Shown here piece after piece: positions 39,507 through 49,185 of a stretch of DNA of 64,000 nt. The stretch's first letter is position 1. Every line of letters begins with the position of its first letter. The DNA comes from Pythium myriotylum (Eukaryota; Oomycota; Peronosporomycetes; Pythiales; Pythiaceae): NCBI GenBank assembly GCA_023091665.1, contig JALJCQ010000028.1, forward strand, positions 558,001 through 622,000, given 5' to 3'. The notes beneath the pieces were generated by a model, which saw only the letters and a list, made by a program, of their open reading frames with translations, did not search any database and was not told the DNA's origin. The position numbers and the translations under genes were made by a program.

Positions 39507-41840
39507 CTACCCACAGCGTAGCAAGTCGTCCCACTCCAGGTCGCAAGTGTTCATCACAGCGACGAGTTGTAACTCGCCCCAGTCAATCGCAACATCCCCA
39601 AGCGAAACCTGAAGCTCTTGTGGCAGTAGAAAACATCGTTTTGTTAGAGTCGACATGTACAGGCCGACTTTGAAACTGGAATAACGCCGTAGTCGAAGCG
39701 CCGTGATTGGATCTGTCATTACTGCGAGGTTTATGAGATAGATCGTAGCTTCAATCTGGCGACTTCGTCGGTGGATGTTTTCCATCTCACGCCACACTTG
39801 CCGCGTCACCTCATTGTTGTGCGCAACGAGTCCCAGATCGGGAAGACTACGGATAAACTGTGGCAGCTGTCTTCGTGTCTTGCCGTACGAAGGAAATGCC
39901 ACTCCTTGGAAGCGTTGCATCCTGCTCCTTCTTCGAAATGAAACACGGGAGTCGCATTGTGGAGGCACCTTGGATAAAAGCGAACCAAACCAACTGACGA
40001 CGAGCCGATTTGGAGGCCAAAGCCACCCCGCTGAATAGGGAACCAGCGATCTTGAAATGAGCGCGACCTGAACCGGCATGTGTCTCGGAAGTGCTCGGTT
40101 CAGTAGGTTCATCAACATGCTAATCAGCAGAAGCGCCAACGAGGCTGATACTAGGCACTTGTAGTCGACCGTCGATCCAAACAAAAGGTTGCTGATTGCC
40201 CCTTGGGAGGTGTTCAATGAGTATGATCGAACCTGGTGATACCGAGAGCTTGGAATGATCTCGTAAAAGTCGAGAATACGCGTGTCGCGTAAGACCAACG
40301 CGCGAAATTCGGCGAAGATGGTGACCATTGCCAAGCTACTAAAAAGCAATTCTGGGAAACCGAGGATCCCGCGCACAGGTGACCACGACGACTCAAGAAG
40401 AACTCGCTGGAAGAAATGACTGCATATCCCAAGCACCCATACGGAGCGCATCGAGACCGCAGTGTGAGTGAAGAAATCTGAAGCGTGCCACGCGAAACTC
40501 CCAAAGAGCGAGTTGAAGCGGATCGATACCAATGAGTATGTAGCTGGTGAATCGATTGCATGTGCGAGGAAGTAGAGAGTGATAGGAAACATTGAACCAT
40601 AGACAACAACTTGGCTGGGAATCAAAAAGATTGTTCGTGTGAGCAAACGCAGCCTCCCCAAGAATGAAGTACGGAAGTAGGGATCGGAAGTGTTGTTCCT
40701 AGCATAGTGGCAAACAATAATCAAAATAACCATGCGAAGCCATGTGTAACACTGTGCAACCAAGCGCAGACTAGCGACGAGTGGGTACCAGGCGCTGGCG
40801 TTCATGACTATAGTAGCGGCTTCAAAGCGATAATCGTCGATAGCGACAGTCTTGCAACGTGCACCATCACAAATTCGAATTCGCGTCAACACAACTACCT
40901 CCCCACGTCGGCGCCCTTGGAAGCTTAGGCCACCACGCGAACTGTCCTCGCTTCCATCAAGCACAACAAAGTCAATCGCGTGGTTCGGATACACCTTCGC
41001 GAGCCATCTTATATGATTAGGAATCTCCCTCCATACCCGTAGCTTGTTCGAGCATCCTTCGCTAGTAAGACAGCTACCCTTCAAGTAGCGAGTCCAATTA
41101 CTGGCGCATGAGTACGGCCTCGACAAGGTCGGCTTACGGCAGATTGCGAGCTGAGGGTGCACATCAAAATGAACCGCTTGAATACTTTTCTTCATAGTCT
41201 GTTCGAAAAACCATGGGAGCACATAGTGCTGGAGACGGTCTCGGAACAAGGCGCCAACCCGAAGCGACAGTGCGGTTTGTGCGGACCCGCGGTTTGCGAC
41301 GGCTTCGACCAATGAATCCACCATCGCAAAGACGGCGTTAAGCCCAATTCTCTGGGAGTCTTCACACTGCTCGCGGTATAACACACAAGGCGGCCACGTT
41401 CGCAGGGCGAAGTGTTCCGCAAAAGCTCGCATAGAGATTGACGTGGTGTCGAACTTATACGGCCAAAGACGGCTAGTGATGTTGGCAGTCGCGTTTGCTC
41501 GTGTCACGTGGTTGGTTAGATATCCGACTGGCCCCATGAATACCAACTCATTTGGCTCCAGTCGCTGAAATGAAGCTGGCTCTTGTCGGACTCCGAGTCC
41601 GGCACGCATGACATCGGAAACCAGCAGCAAATACCCCGCAACAGAGATAAAACAGCGCAACCAAGAAAATGGTAGATCACGGTCGAGGTTGAGGCGACCG
41701 TACGCTTTGCGGTCTCTGTCAAGAATAAAGCGAGTGGTCGGCACTGGTAGCTTCCCGTCTCCGAAATGTCGATTCTCGTTGCCGAAAACCTTCGCTATGG
41801 GCTGCACATGCACTTGCTTGATTCCATTCCACATCGCCAT
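39507..41840 (-). CDS. Array member 3: predicted six-pass membrane protein, family unknown
   Basis: 777 residues from the ATG at 41840; an open frame without ATG runs back to 41963, so the N-terminus is uncertain. TM1 is about 59-82 (FSWLRCFISVAGYLLLVSDV). Eight cysteines kept. The first sequon is kept (RANATANITS), but the second is lost: YPNHA, the only member without it. Other blocks: WPYKFDTTS, RTIFLIPSQVVVYGS, HTAVSMRSVW (Thr for Cys in the usual HCAVSMR), VPYSAGWLWPPNR, NLAVMTDPITA, end DLLRCG. Only 130 bp separate its stop from the start of member 2. Confidence 0.83.
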   Translation of the reverse strand: MAMWNGIKQVHVQPIAKVFGNENRHFGDGKLPVPTTRFILDRDRKAYGRLNLDRDLPFSWLRCFISVAGYLLLVSDVMRAGLGVRQEPASFQRLEPNELVFMGPVGYLTNHVTRANATANITSRLWPYKFDTTSISMRAFAEHFALRTWPPCVLYREQCEDSQRIGLNAVFAMVDSLVEAVANRGSAQTALSLRVGALFRDRLQHYVLPWFFEQTMKKSIQAVHFDVHPQLAICRKPTLSRPYSCASNWTRYLKGSCLTSEGCSNKLRVWREIPNHIRWLAKVYPNHAIDFVVLDGSEDSSRGGLSFQGRRRGEVVVLTRIRICDGARCKTVAIDDYRFEAATIVMNASAWYPLVASLRLVAQCYTWLRMVILIIVCHYARNNTSDPYFRTSFLGRLRLLTRTIFLIPSQVVVYGSMFPITLYFLAHAIDSPATYSLVSIRFNSLFGSFAWHASDFFTHTAVSMRSVWVLGICSHFFQRVLLESSWSPVRGILGFPELLFSSLAMVTIFAEFRALVLRDTRILDFYEIIPSSRYHQVRSYSLNTSQGAISNLLFGSTVDYKCLVSASLALLLISMLMNLLNRALPRHMPVQVALISRSLVPYSAGWLWPPNRLVVSWFGSLLSKVPPQCDSRVSFRRRSRMQRFQGVAFPSYGKTRRQLPQFIRSLPDLGLVAHNNEVTRQVWREMENIHRRSRQIEATIYLINLAVMTDPITALRLRRYSSFKVGLYMSTLTKRCFLLPQELQVSLGDVAIDWGELQLVAVMNTCDLEWDDLLRCG

Positions 41841-42034
41841 GACGTCTGTCTCCGATGCAGTGAATGGAAGACATTTACAGTTCAACTGTTTCTTGGGTTG
41901 GAAGCTATTTTCGGGCTTGCTTCCTAAGTCTTCAGTTAGTGGCTTCAAAAAAAAATCCAACAATCAAGCTTAGCACCCCGTGTTCACCATCCGCGTAGCA
42001 AGGCCAGTTTCGCTATGGACAAATGAGCACACAA

Positions 42035-44440
42035 TTACCCACACTGGAGAAGTTCGCACCATAGCAGATTCTTGGAGTTGACAACTAGGATCAGTTCCAT
42101 AGCGCTGTAGTCGATGGGAACGTCGCCGGCTATGACATCCAAAGCATGCGGCAGTAAAAACCGATGTCCTGTCGATCGAGACCTGACCAAGCTCACGAGA
42201 CGACCCCGCATAGAGCACAACCGGAAATAAGTCAGCGGATCGGTCATCACGGCGAGGTTGATCAGAAACACCATTGCCTCAACCTCTCGACTGCGTTTGT
42301 CAATGCTATGCATGTCGTGCTGTAGCTGGACAGAAGCTTCGGTGTCACCAATAGCGAGATCGACAGTCGATGATATAGTTGTCTGCCACGGATAGTTGTG
42401 GACTTTGCTAAGCCCACGAAAGGGAAGAGTGCGGACCAACGATGGCGTATTGGGGTGTGAAAGAGGCTTGTCGGATAGACGTGGAACTCGAACAAGGAAA
42501 GCTCCATTCCAGCCAACCACCAAGCTATTCGTAAGCCAGAGTAGTCCGGTCGAGTACGGGACGAGGGTGCGAGAATACAACGCAATTTCGTACCGAATAA
42601 TTCGAGGTAGAATAACTTTTAGCAACCGAGAAACGAGCATCAATGTGAGGAAGAGAAGAGAAGAAGCGAGGAGACACTGCATGTCGATCGTCGAACCGAA
42701 GAACAGCTTGTTCAACGCTGTCCGAGGATTTGCATAAGCTACGCTTTGCCATTTGTGCCGTCGCGTACTCGAGACCATCTCGTGAACCTGCAGTATCTTC
42801 GTACTTCGCCACGATGTTGAGCGTATCTGCGCAAAGATTGTAAGGCTAGCGACGAAGCTGATTGCGAACTCTGCGACGCCAGTCAAACCGCTAGTGGAGG
42901 ACCAAGATCTTCTCGTGTTCAAGCCGACGATGACATGACACACGATTGCAAGGGTCCACAGGCTCCGCATCGACACCGCCCCAAGCCTGACGATTGTGCT
43001 AAAGTCAAAATGGAAGTGGCCGAGGGGCGAGTTGAATCGGAGTGTTACGAGCTCATACACTGCTGTAGAGTCCAGCAAATGCGCAACCACGTAGCACAAA
43101 ATTGGTGGAATAGACCCATAAATCACCACGTGGCTCGGTATGATCAGCACAATGCGAGCCATAGAAAATAAACGAGAACCGAACGAGAACTTGCCATCGC
43201 TACTTGCACACATCGCATTGTAAGTCCCAGCGATAAGAAATGCAAGACGAAACCACGCGTATAGTTGACCTATAGCACGGACCAATGAAACGACCCCAAA
43301 CCAGTCTGGCGCATTTATCGTCATGCGTGCCGACTCGTAGCGATAGTCATCCACAGCAACTGTTGAGCAGTGTGGTGACATTTCAGAGCACGTCCGTATA
43401 CGGGAGAGTGTAGCAATGTCAACAAGTTTGCGTCCTTGGAAGGTAATACCTGGTCGTGTGTGGTCGTCGGCGCCTTCAACGATGACAAACTCGATTGTGT
43501 GGTTGGGATACCAAGTCTGAAGTTCGTGCATTCGTGTCGCTATGTGCGACCAGACTGTACCAGGAACATGGGCGCACAACGAGTTCAATGAAGGGGTACA
43601 GAGTCGTTGATACCTGGTCCACGCATCCCCGCACGCATACGGTTCTGGTCCTAACGTATGACCGCAAATGGATTTCTTGTCATTTGATTGTTCAAATCGA
43701 TAATATATCGCTTGTGTTGTTCGCTTCACTGTTCGCTGAAAAAACCATGGAAAAGCAAAGTGGTGAAGTCTGTCAAACCAGTCGTACGCTGTGCGCACCG
43801 TAAGCTGTCCAATGTCACCACTAGCCCCACGATACTTGGACACCTTGTCAACGAACGAGTCAATCATCGTGAATAGAGTTTGAGAAGAGAGATTCCTTTT
43901 ACTCCCACACTCTGCCCTGTAAAAGACACAAGACGGCCACTCGGGGATACTAAGTAGCTGCGCGACTGAGCGCATACTCACCGAAGTTGTGTCATACTTG
44001 TAAGACCAAATTCCAACATTTTGCTCGTGATCCAAAGACACATTCTCCAGCGACAAATGCACAATCGGATAGGCAAAAGGCCCGAAATGGAGGATTGAAT
44101 CTGGTTCAGGGCGAGGAAAGCTTGACAGGGACGACTTATCAATGCCGAATCCTGATCGCACAACATCTGACAGTAGCAATGCGTACGAAAAGAGAGAGAT
44201 CACACAGCGCGTCCACATGAACGGCTGAGCCGCCTCGATGTCACTCCGTCGGATGCGCCGTACTCGGGGAAGGAAAGTGTCATGACGATGCCCACTGCTG
44301 CGTCGAGCCTGTCTAGACAATTGCTGGATACGGTGATGACTGATCAATACCTTGGTTGCCTCTCGCACAGCCTGAGCAGATGGACCATCGACTCCCATCC
44401 TGCGCCTTCTTGTCGTTGCACTCCAATTCTCAGGCAACAT
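42035..44440 (-). CDS. Array member 4: predicted six-pass membrane protein, family unknown
   Basis: 801 residues from the ATG at 44440; an ATG at 44398 is an alternative. The Arg-rich N-terminal tail leads to TM1 (about 75-100), which starts FMW where others have FSW. Eight cysteines, sequons ENVS and YPNHT kept. WSYKYDTTS replaces WPYKYDTTS. RIVLIIPSHVVIYGS and RLGAVSMRSLW are the most divergent versions of those blocks. The C-terminal half (RYEIALYSRTLVPYSTG, LLQCG end) is closest to member 10, while its neighbour member 5 is closest to member 9, which suggests an old block duplication. Divergent from member 5 with 471 bp between starts. Confidence 0.83.
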   Translation of the reverse strand: MLPENWSATTRRRRMGVDGPSAQAVREATKVLISHHRIQQLSRQARRSSGHRHDTFLPRVRRIRRSDIEAAQPFMWTRCVISLFSYALLLSDVVRSGFGIDKSSLSSFPRPEPDSILHFGPFAYPIVHLSLENVSLDHEQNVGIWSYKYDTTSVSMRSVAQLLSIPEWPSCVFYRAECGSKRNLSSQTLFTMIDSFVDKVSKYRGASGDIGQLTVRTAYDWFDRLHHFAFPWFFQRTVKRTTQAIYYRFEQSNDKKSICGHTLGPEPYACGDAWTRYQRLCTPSLNSLCAHVPGTVWSHIATRMHELQTWYPNHTIEFVIVEGADDHTRPGITFQGRKLVDIATLSRIRTCSEMSPHCSTVAVDDYRYESARMTINAPDWFGVVSLVRAIGQLYAWFRLAFLIAGTYNAMCASSDGKFSFGSRLFSMARIVLIIPSHVVIYGSIPPILCYVVAHLLDSTAVYELVTLRFNSPLGHFHFDFSTIVRLGAVSMRSLWTLAIVCHVIVGLNTRRSWSSTSGLTGVAEFAISFVASLTIFAQIRSTSWRSTKILQVHEMVSSTRRHKWQSVAYANPRTALNKLFFGSTIDMQCLLASSLLFLTLMLVSRLLKVILPRIIRYEIALYSRTLVPYSTGLLWLTNSLVVGWNGAFLVRVPRLSDKPLSHPNTPSLVRTLPFRGLSKVHNYPWQTTISSTVDLAIGDTEASVQLQHDMHSIDKRSREVEAMVFLINLAVMTDPLTYFRLCSMRGRLVSLVRSRSTGHRFLLPHALDVIAGDVPIDYSAMELILVVNSKNLLWCELLQCG

Positions 44441-44911
44441 CGAGTTAACGTTTAGCGGGGATATTCTTAGAACTGGGCATCCAATTGGGTTTAATCCGAC
44501 GAATCCAGACGACCTGACCGGGGCAGCCAAAAATGTGTGTGCGGGATATGCAGGGTTTTGCTGTGCCAAGAGAATCACGGAAGTCTTATGTCAGGTAATC
44601 ACGTTGCGTCTAACATCCGTCATCAGGTGCTGAATAGGATTTGGCTCCACGTGATCACTTGACCCAATCAATTGTGCTTCGTGGGAAATTGAATTCTCCT
44701 ATCGCGATACTGCATATCTGAACGATCGATACCACGATATAGTACTAGGTTGCAGACTCCTCATGTCACATAATGTTGAGATCACGGAGCAGTCCTTCCT
44801 GGAAATAGACGGGATACTGGGAATAGAGTCACTGCAACGACGACTCGATTCACGCTTTCTTCGAAGAACCCGAATCGTTCCTCCCGCCCGTGTTCAGTGT
44901 TTCCCTACGTA
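44441..44911. other. Divergent promoter region between array members 4 and 5
   Basis: 471 bp between opposed start codons; AT-rich, with ATATAG at about 44736-44741. No gene. The only divergent pair inside the left half of the array. Confidence 0.5.
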
Positions 44912-47194
44912 ATGATAGGAAGGTTTAAGGGTCCGCCCAAAGCGTGGGGGAGCGTGCAGCCACTTGAAGGACCATCGGGGCAAGCTGTTTCTCGAGGCAT
45001 GCTCTCCGCGATCACTGATATATCACGCACTCAAACATTCTCCTGGGTACAGTGCATGATATCGCTACTCTCGTATTGCTTGTTGATGACCGACGTGATT
45101 CGGTCGGGAGCCGGACTGCGGGAGCTAACCGAATATCCTGCAATTCACCCAGACGTCTTCATCTCCTTCGGACCATACGGGTACCCAATTGCGCACATTG
45201 CAATCGAGAACGTCACAACCGATCCAGCAACAGACATCTGGCCATACAAGTTTGACACGACATCGCTTGCGATGCGCTCCGTCGCTGAATACCTGGGATT
45301 GCCCACTTGGCCGAAATGCTTGTTTTATAAATCCCACTGCGATGCAGCTGCGGGTCTTTCTCCTTCAACACTCTTTAGCATGATCGACTCGCTTATCGAA
45401 GGAATGGCGCACCAATCACATCCACGCAACGAGAAAGCAATACCCCCACAACTGACCTTGAGGACAGCGAGCGAGTACAAGGATCGCTTACACCACTACG
45501 CTTTCCCGTGGTTCTTCGACCGCATTACGAAGCGCACGACACAAGCAATTTACAAAGTGTACAACCCGAGCATTGGGCAAACCGCGAACCTGTGCGGAAA
45601 TCAAGAGCTGCAGCCGTATTCTTGTAATGAGATCTGGACCAAGTACGTTTACGGAATTTGCGGTCAAAATCCTCTCCAAGCCTGCGGCGATTCAATGTGG
45701 GTCGACATACCGAAGCGATATGACGCTATGCTGGCAACCTACCCAAACCACACGCTTGACTTCATAGTCTTGGATAGCATGGAAGATCTGACACGAGGTG
45801 GACTTTCCTTCCAGGGACGCAAATACTTCGATTTCGTCACCCTTGCACGTGTCCGTAAATGTCCTGATGGCTCAGTCACCGATGGTGCAACGTGCGAGAC
45901 GGTGGCGGTTGACGATTATCGATACGAGTCGGCCTACTTCACAATGGACGCGCCGAGTTGGTTCACCATTGTAGTCACGCTAAGAGTGATCGGTCAGGGG
46001 TACATGATGCTCAGGTTATTATCGCTGATTGTAGGATGCTGGGTTGCTACTTCGCAAAGGCGCTCACATAATCCTCGCAACCTTGGGGTACAACTGGTTG
46101 CTGTAGTCAGAACTCTCTTCCTCATTCCGAGCCAGGTGGTTGTGTACGGGTCAAGTGCGCCTATTCTTCTGTATGTCGCCGCGCATTTCATCGACTCCCC
46201 TGCAATTTACGAACTGGTGACGACGCACTTTGACTCGTGGCTCGGCGGTCTTAAGATCAATATGCACGACTTCACTGAGCACTGCGCTGTATCAACGCGG
46301 ACTGTTTGGACACTAGGTCTCGCTGCCCACATCATGCTGGCGATCAAGACCCACACATGTTGGTCACCGGTTCGCGGCGTGCCCGGGGTCCCCGAATTTT
46401 CCATCACCATCGTAGCGTGCGTGACCATCATGGCGCAGTACCGCTCGCTCGCGTTTCGCAGCACACGAATTTACGAGATCCACGAGGTCGTGCCTAGCGC
46501 GAGTCGTACACAGCACCAGAGCCAGAGCTATGACACAACGCGCGGGGCCATCAACAACCTGCTCAGCGGGTCGCCCATCGACATGCAGTGTGTCTCGAGC
46601 GTGTTATCCATTGTTCTGGCACTCGCGGCCATCTCACGAGCGTTGCACAAGGCGGCCCCACATCAGTTCCCAATCTTTGTCTCGCTCACTGCACGCACAT
46701 CAACACCGTACTCCGCCGGATTCCTGTGGCCGCAAAGCCGACTTGTCGTCAGTTGGCCTGCGTCATTAGTCGAGCACGTGCCCATTCGTCCCAGCCACAT
46801 TCACGTCACTCCTCGCGGGATCTTGCACCGCCGCCTGTCGCAGCTCGGCCAGTACGCCCTCCACACGGCGCTCGCAGCGCTCACCACACCAACAAGACAG
46901 CCGACGCGTTGCGACCTGCACGACATCGACAAGCGCAACCGCGAGACTGAAAGCGCCATCCTCTTAATAAACCTGGCAGCCATGACGGATCCCTTGACAC
47001 TCGTGCAGCTGCGGCTCGGCGCCGGGCGGCGCATCGCGATCTTCGAGTGCAAGCGCACGGGGCGCCGCGTGCTGCTTCCGCATTCGCTCGCGCGCTCGAC
47101 CGCCGACGTCTCGATCGACTGGCGCGAGCTCGAGCTCGTCGCGGTCGTCGACTCGACGCGGCTCACGTGGCGCGAGCTGCTGCAGTGCGGCTGA
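44912..47194 (+). CDS. Array member 5: predicted six-pass membrane protein, shares converted tract with member 9
   Basis: 760 residues from the first ATG. TM1 is about 44-66 (FSWVQCMISLLSYCLLMTDV; Thr in place of Ser in the SDV motif). Eight cysteines; sequons ENVT and YPNHT. Bases 45182-45930, coding for most of the cysteine-rich domain, match member 9 (58555-59303) almost exactly, while flanking DNA differs at many sites. The last part of the gene (from about 46,850) is clearly more GC-rich than the first two thirds. Later blocks: RTLFLIPSQVVVYGS, HCAVSTRTVW, TPYSAGFLWPQSR, NLAAMTDPLTL, end ELLQCG. Confidence 0.86.
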   Translation: MIGRFKGPPKAWGSVQPLEGPSGQAVSRGMLSAITDISRTQTFSWVQCMISLLSYCLLMTDVIRSGAGLRELTEYPAIHPDVFISFGPYGYPIAHIAIENVTTDPATDIWPYKFDTTSLAMRSVAEYLGLPTWPKCLFYKSHCDAAAGLSPSTLFSMIDSLIEGMAHQSHPRNEKAIPPQLTLRTASEYKDRLHHYAFPWFFDRITKRTTQAIYKVYNPSIGQTANLCGNQELQPYSCNEIWTKYVYGICGQNPLQACGDSMWVDIPKRYDAMLATYPNHTLDFIVLDSMEDLTRGGLSFQGRKYFDFVTLARVRKCPDGSVTDGATCETVAVDDYRYESAYFTMDAPSWFTIVVTLRVIGQGYMMLRLLSLIVGCWVATSQRRSHNPRNLGVQLVAVVRTLFLIPSQVVVYGSSAPILLYVAAHFIDSPAIYELVTTHFDSWLGGLKINMHDFTEHCAVSTRTVWTLGLAAHIMLAIKTHTCWSPVRGVPGVPEFSITIVACVTIMAQYRSLAFRSTRIYEIHEVVPSASRTQHQSQSYDTTRGAINNLLSGSPIDMQCVSSVLSIVLALAAISRALHKAAPHQFPIFVSLTARTSTPYSAGFLWPQSRLVVSWPASLVEHVPIRPSHIHVTPRGILHRRLSQLGQYALHTALAALTTPTRQPTRCDLHDIDKRNRETESAILLINLAAMTDPLTLVQLRLGAGRRIAIFECKRTGRRVLLPHSLARSTADVSIDWRELELVAVVDSTRLTWRELLQCG
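45182..45930. repeat. Near-identical tract shared with member 9 (749 bp)
   Basis: Matches 58555-59303 at a constant offset of 13373. By eye the first 602 bp differ at one site; then a few changes at 45784-45794; then about 135 identical bases. Mismatches are frequent immediately outside (CTGCA/CAGTC on the left; GGCCTACTTC/TGCTTACTTT on the right). Confidence 0.88.
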
Positions 47195-47476
47195 CCCACC
47201 GCGGCTCTCTGGATGCAGCGCGAGACGGCGAGCACGATGCACGGGCGCGAGGGGCGCGGGGGGCGACGTGAGACGCCGTCATCGAGGAAAAGGCCACGGA
47301 CGTTGCACTTGCTCCATGGTGTTCTCAAGGGAAATCTCCCGTGCTGGGAATGGATGGACTCGCGCAACAATAGTGCAGCAACATAAGCGCGACATAACAA
47401 AGGGTTACACAGTGTAACCAGCAATTCCTGCGACATGTGAGCAGGAAACAATGGCGAACGGATGTATTCGGGGTGC
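47195..47476. other. Intergenic, convergent 3' ends
   Basis: 282 bp between the stops of member 5 and the aldo-keto reductase. Starts GC-rich (continuation of the GC-rich end of member 5), then becomes AT-rich. GTTACACAGTGTAAC (47404-47418) is a perfect 7 bp inverted repeat and may sit in a terminator/3' end. Confidence 0.55.
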
Positions 47477-48478
47477 CTACAAGTACTTCTTGCGTGCGTC
47501 GCAGTACTCATCGCGCGCAGGGCGCTCGTACTTGAACGGGAGAACGGTTTCGATCTGCTCGCGGATCTCCCGAGTGATCTTGTCGGCGACCGCGACGGCC
47601 GCGACGTTCTCGTCGAGCTGCTCGGTGCTCTTGACACCGAGGATCACGGTCGTCACGTTCGCGTTGCTGATGCACCAGGCGACTGCAAGCTGCGCGAGCG
47701 AGCAGCCGAGCGCCTCTGCGATCGGGCGCAGTGATTCGACCTGGGCGACTCGCTCCGAGATGTCGCCGAGCATCTCGGCCCATGCCGGATTCGACAGACG
47801 CGACTTCTCGGGGATGCCGTCGGCGTACTTGCCCGTGAGAATGCCCGAAGCCAGCGGCGCCCACGTCATGAGCCCGGTCTTCTGCTTGGAGTAGAGCGAC
47901 GCGAACTCGACCTCGACCTTGGAGCGCGTGAAGAGATTGTACTGCGGCTGCTCGACGATCGGACGGATCAATCCGAGTCGGTCGGCGACCGCACAGGCGT
48001 CGAGGATCTCGCTCTCGGACCACTCGCTTGTGCCCCAGTAGAACGCCCACCCCTGGTTGATGATGAAGTTCATGGCACGCACAACTTCCTCCATCGGCGT
48101 CTCGGTCTCCGGTCGATGGGCCATGATCACGTCGACGTATGCGGTCCCGAGCCGCTTGAGCGAGGCCCGCGTACCTTCGACGAGATGCTTGCGGCTGAGC
48201 CCAGCGGCATTGGGCCCGTCCTTGGTGCCCATAAAGATCTTGGTGGCGATCACGAGGTCCTCGCGCGTCCATATTCCTTCGTCTATACCACGCTGGAGCG
48301 CTTGGCCCAGTTCGGTCTCGGCTCTCCCGCGCAAGTAGACCTCGGCCGTATCCCAGAAGTTGATCCCATTCTCGAACGCATGCTTGAGCAGCCCGTAGAG
48401 GTCTTTGGGGTACGTCATCGAGCCAATAGCAAGCACGGATACGAGCAGCCCCGAGTCGCCGAGGAAGCGGTACTTCAT
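47477..48478 (-). CDS. Aldo-keto reductase, voltage-gated K+ channel beta-subunit type
   Basis: 333 residues, intronless. NADPH-dependent reductase fold of the AKR6/Kv-beta group. Catalytic tetrad Asp43 (INFWDTAEVY), Tyr48, Lys80 (VIATKIF) and His121 (IMAHRPE) is complete; animal Kv-beta has Asn at the His position. Group-typical blocks: GLSRKHLVEG, TPMEEVVRAMNFIINQGWAFYWGTSEW, MTWAPLASGILTGKY, and the NADPH-binding ILGVKSTEQLDEN. The ATG at 48478 gives the standard MKYR.LG start. It is the only gene in the 34-64 kb array outside the membrane-protein family. Its high third-position GC matches the left-hand housekeeping genes. Confidence 0.93.
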   Translation of the reverse strand: MKYRFLGDSGLLVSVLAIGSMTYPKDLYGLLKHAFENGINFWDTAEVYLRGRAETELGQALQRGIDEGIWTREDLVIATKIFMGTKDGPNAAGLSRKHLVEGTRASLKRLGTAYVDVIMAHRPETETPMEEVVRAMNFIINQGWAFYWGTSEWSESEILDACAVADRLGLIRPIVEQPQYNLFTRSKVEVEFASLYSKQKTGLMTWAPLASGILTGKYADGIPEKSRLSNPAWAEMLGDISERVAQVESLRPIAEALGCSLAQLAVAWCISNANVTTVILGVKSTEQLDENVAAVAVADKITREIREQIETVLPFKYERPARDEYCDARKKYL

Positions 48479-49185
48479 GGTCGACCGATGATCAGGTGCG
48501 GAAGGTCGATGTGCGAACAGAAGCAAATGCAAAAGTGGCAATGTTGTCTCGCTGTCTCTCTCGCAGTTGACGCGGTTGAGGAAGTGTCGTGTCTGCCGTG
48601 ACGGAGACCAAACATCCGGATCAGATCGGCTTCCGATTGGCAGACAGACACATGGAGAAGCCCCCGCGCCCACCTGAGAAAATTTCTCGTGGCGAGGGCG
48701 CGCAGACGCCAGGAGAACGCGCGCGTCATCCTGAGCGCGTCGATCATCCTCCGATTATGGGCCGCCCAGTCTGTTTCTGGAATTTTTGGGAAATTACGTT
48801 TGTTGATATTTCCGGAAAGGGGATTGCGGAATTTCGAGAAACATAAATTCTGTGAATTTCACGTAAGGACAGAAGGATGACAACGAGGAATCGACGAGCA
48901 GGGGAGTGACGAGTACCACGCGACGGCCAGCGCGCGAGCCTCGCACGTGGAGACACTGAGTGGTGGCTCACTCGCTTCGTCTTCTTCTGCGCTATTCGCT
49001 CGTGTGGTTTTCGTCTCGATCCGAGCTCTTCTCGACGCGCAATGGCGACGACAAGACGTCTCGGTTGATGGAGACGCTATTAGAACCCGCTGAGGAAGAC
49101 GAGGGGATGTATTGTGAACTATGCAGTATTTATCGATCGATCTCTTTTTGCTTTACGAGCGGGTGTGCTACGTTCCGACGTGGAA
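48479..49185. other. Intergenic, no gene recognised
   Basis: 707 bp between the reductase start and the stop of member 6 (both minus). Contains several TTTCCGGAAA/GGAATTTT-like words around 48775-48860. No convincing coding. Confidence 0.5.
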
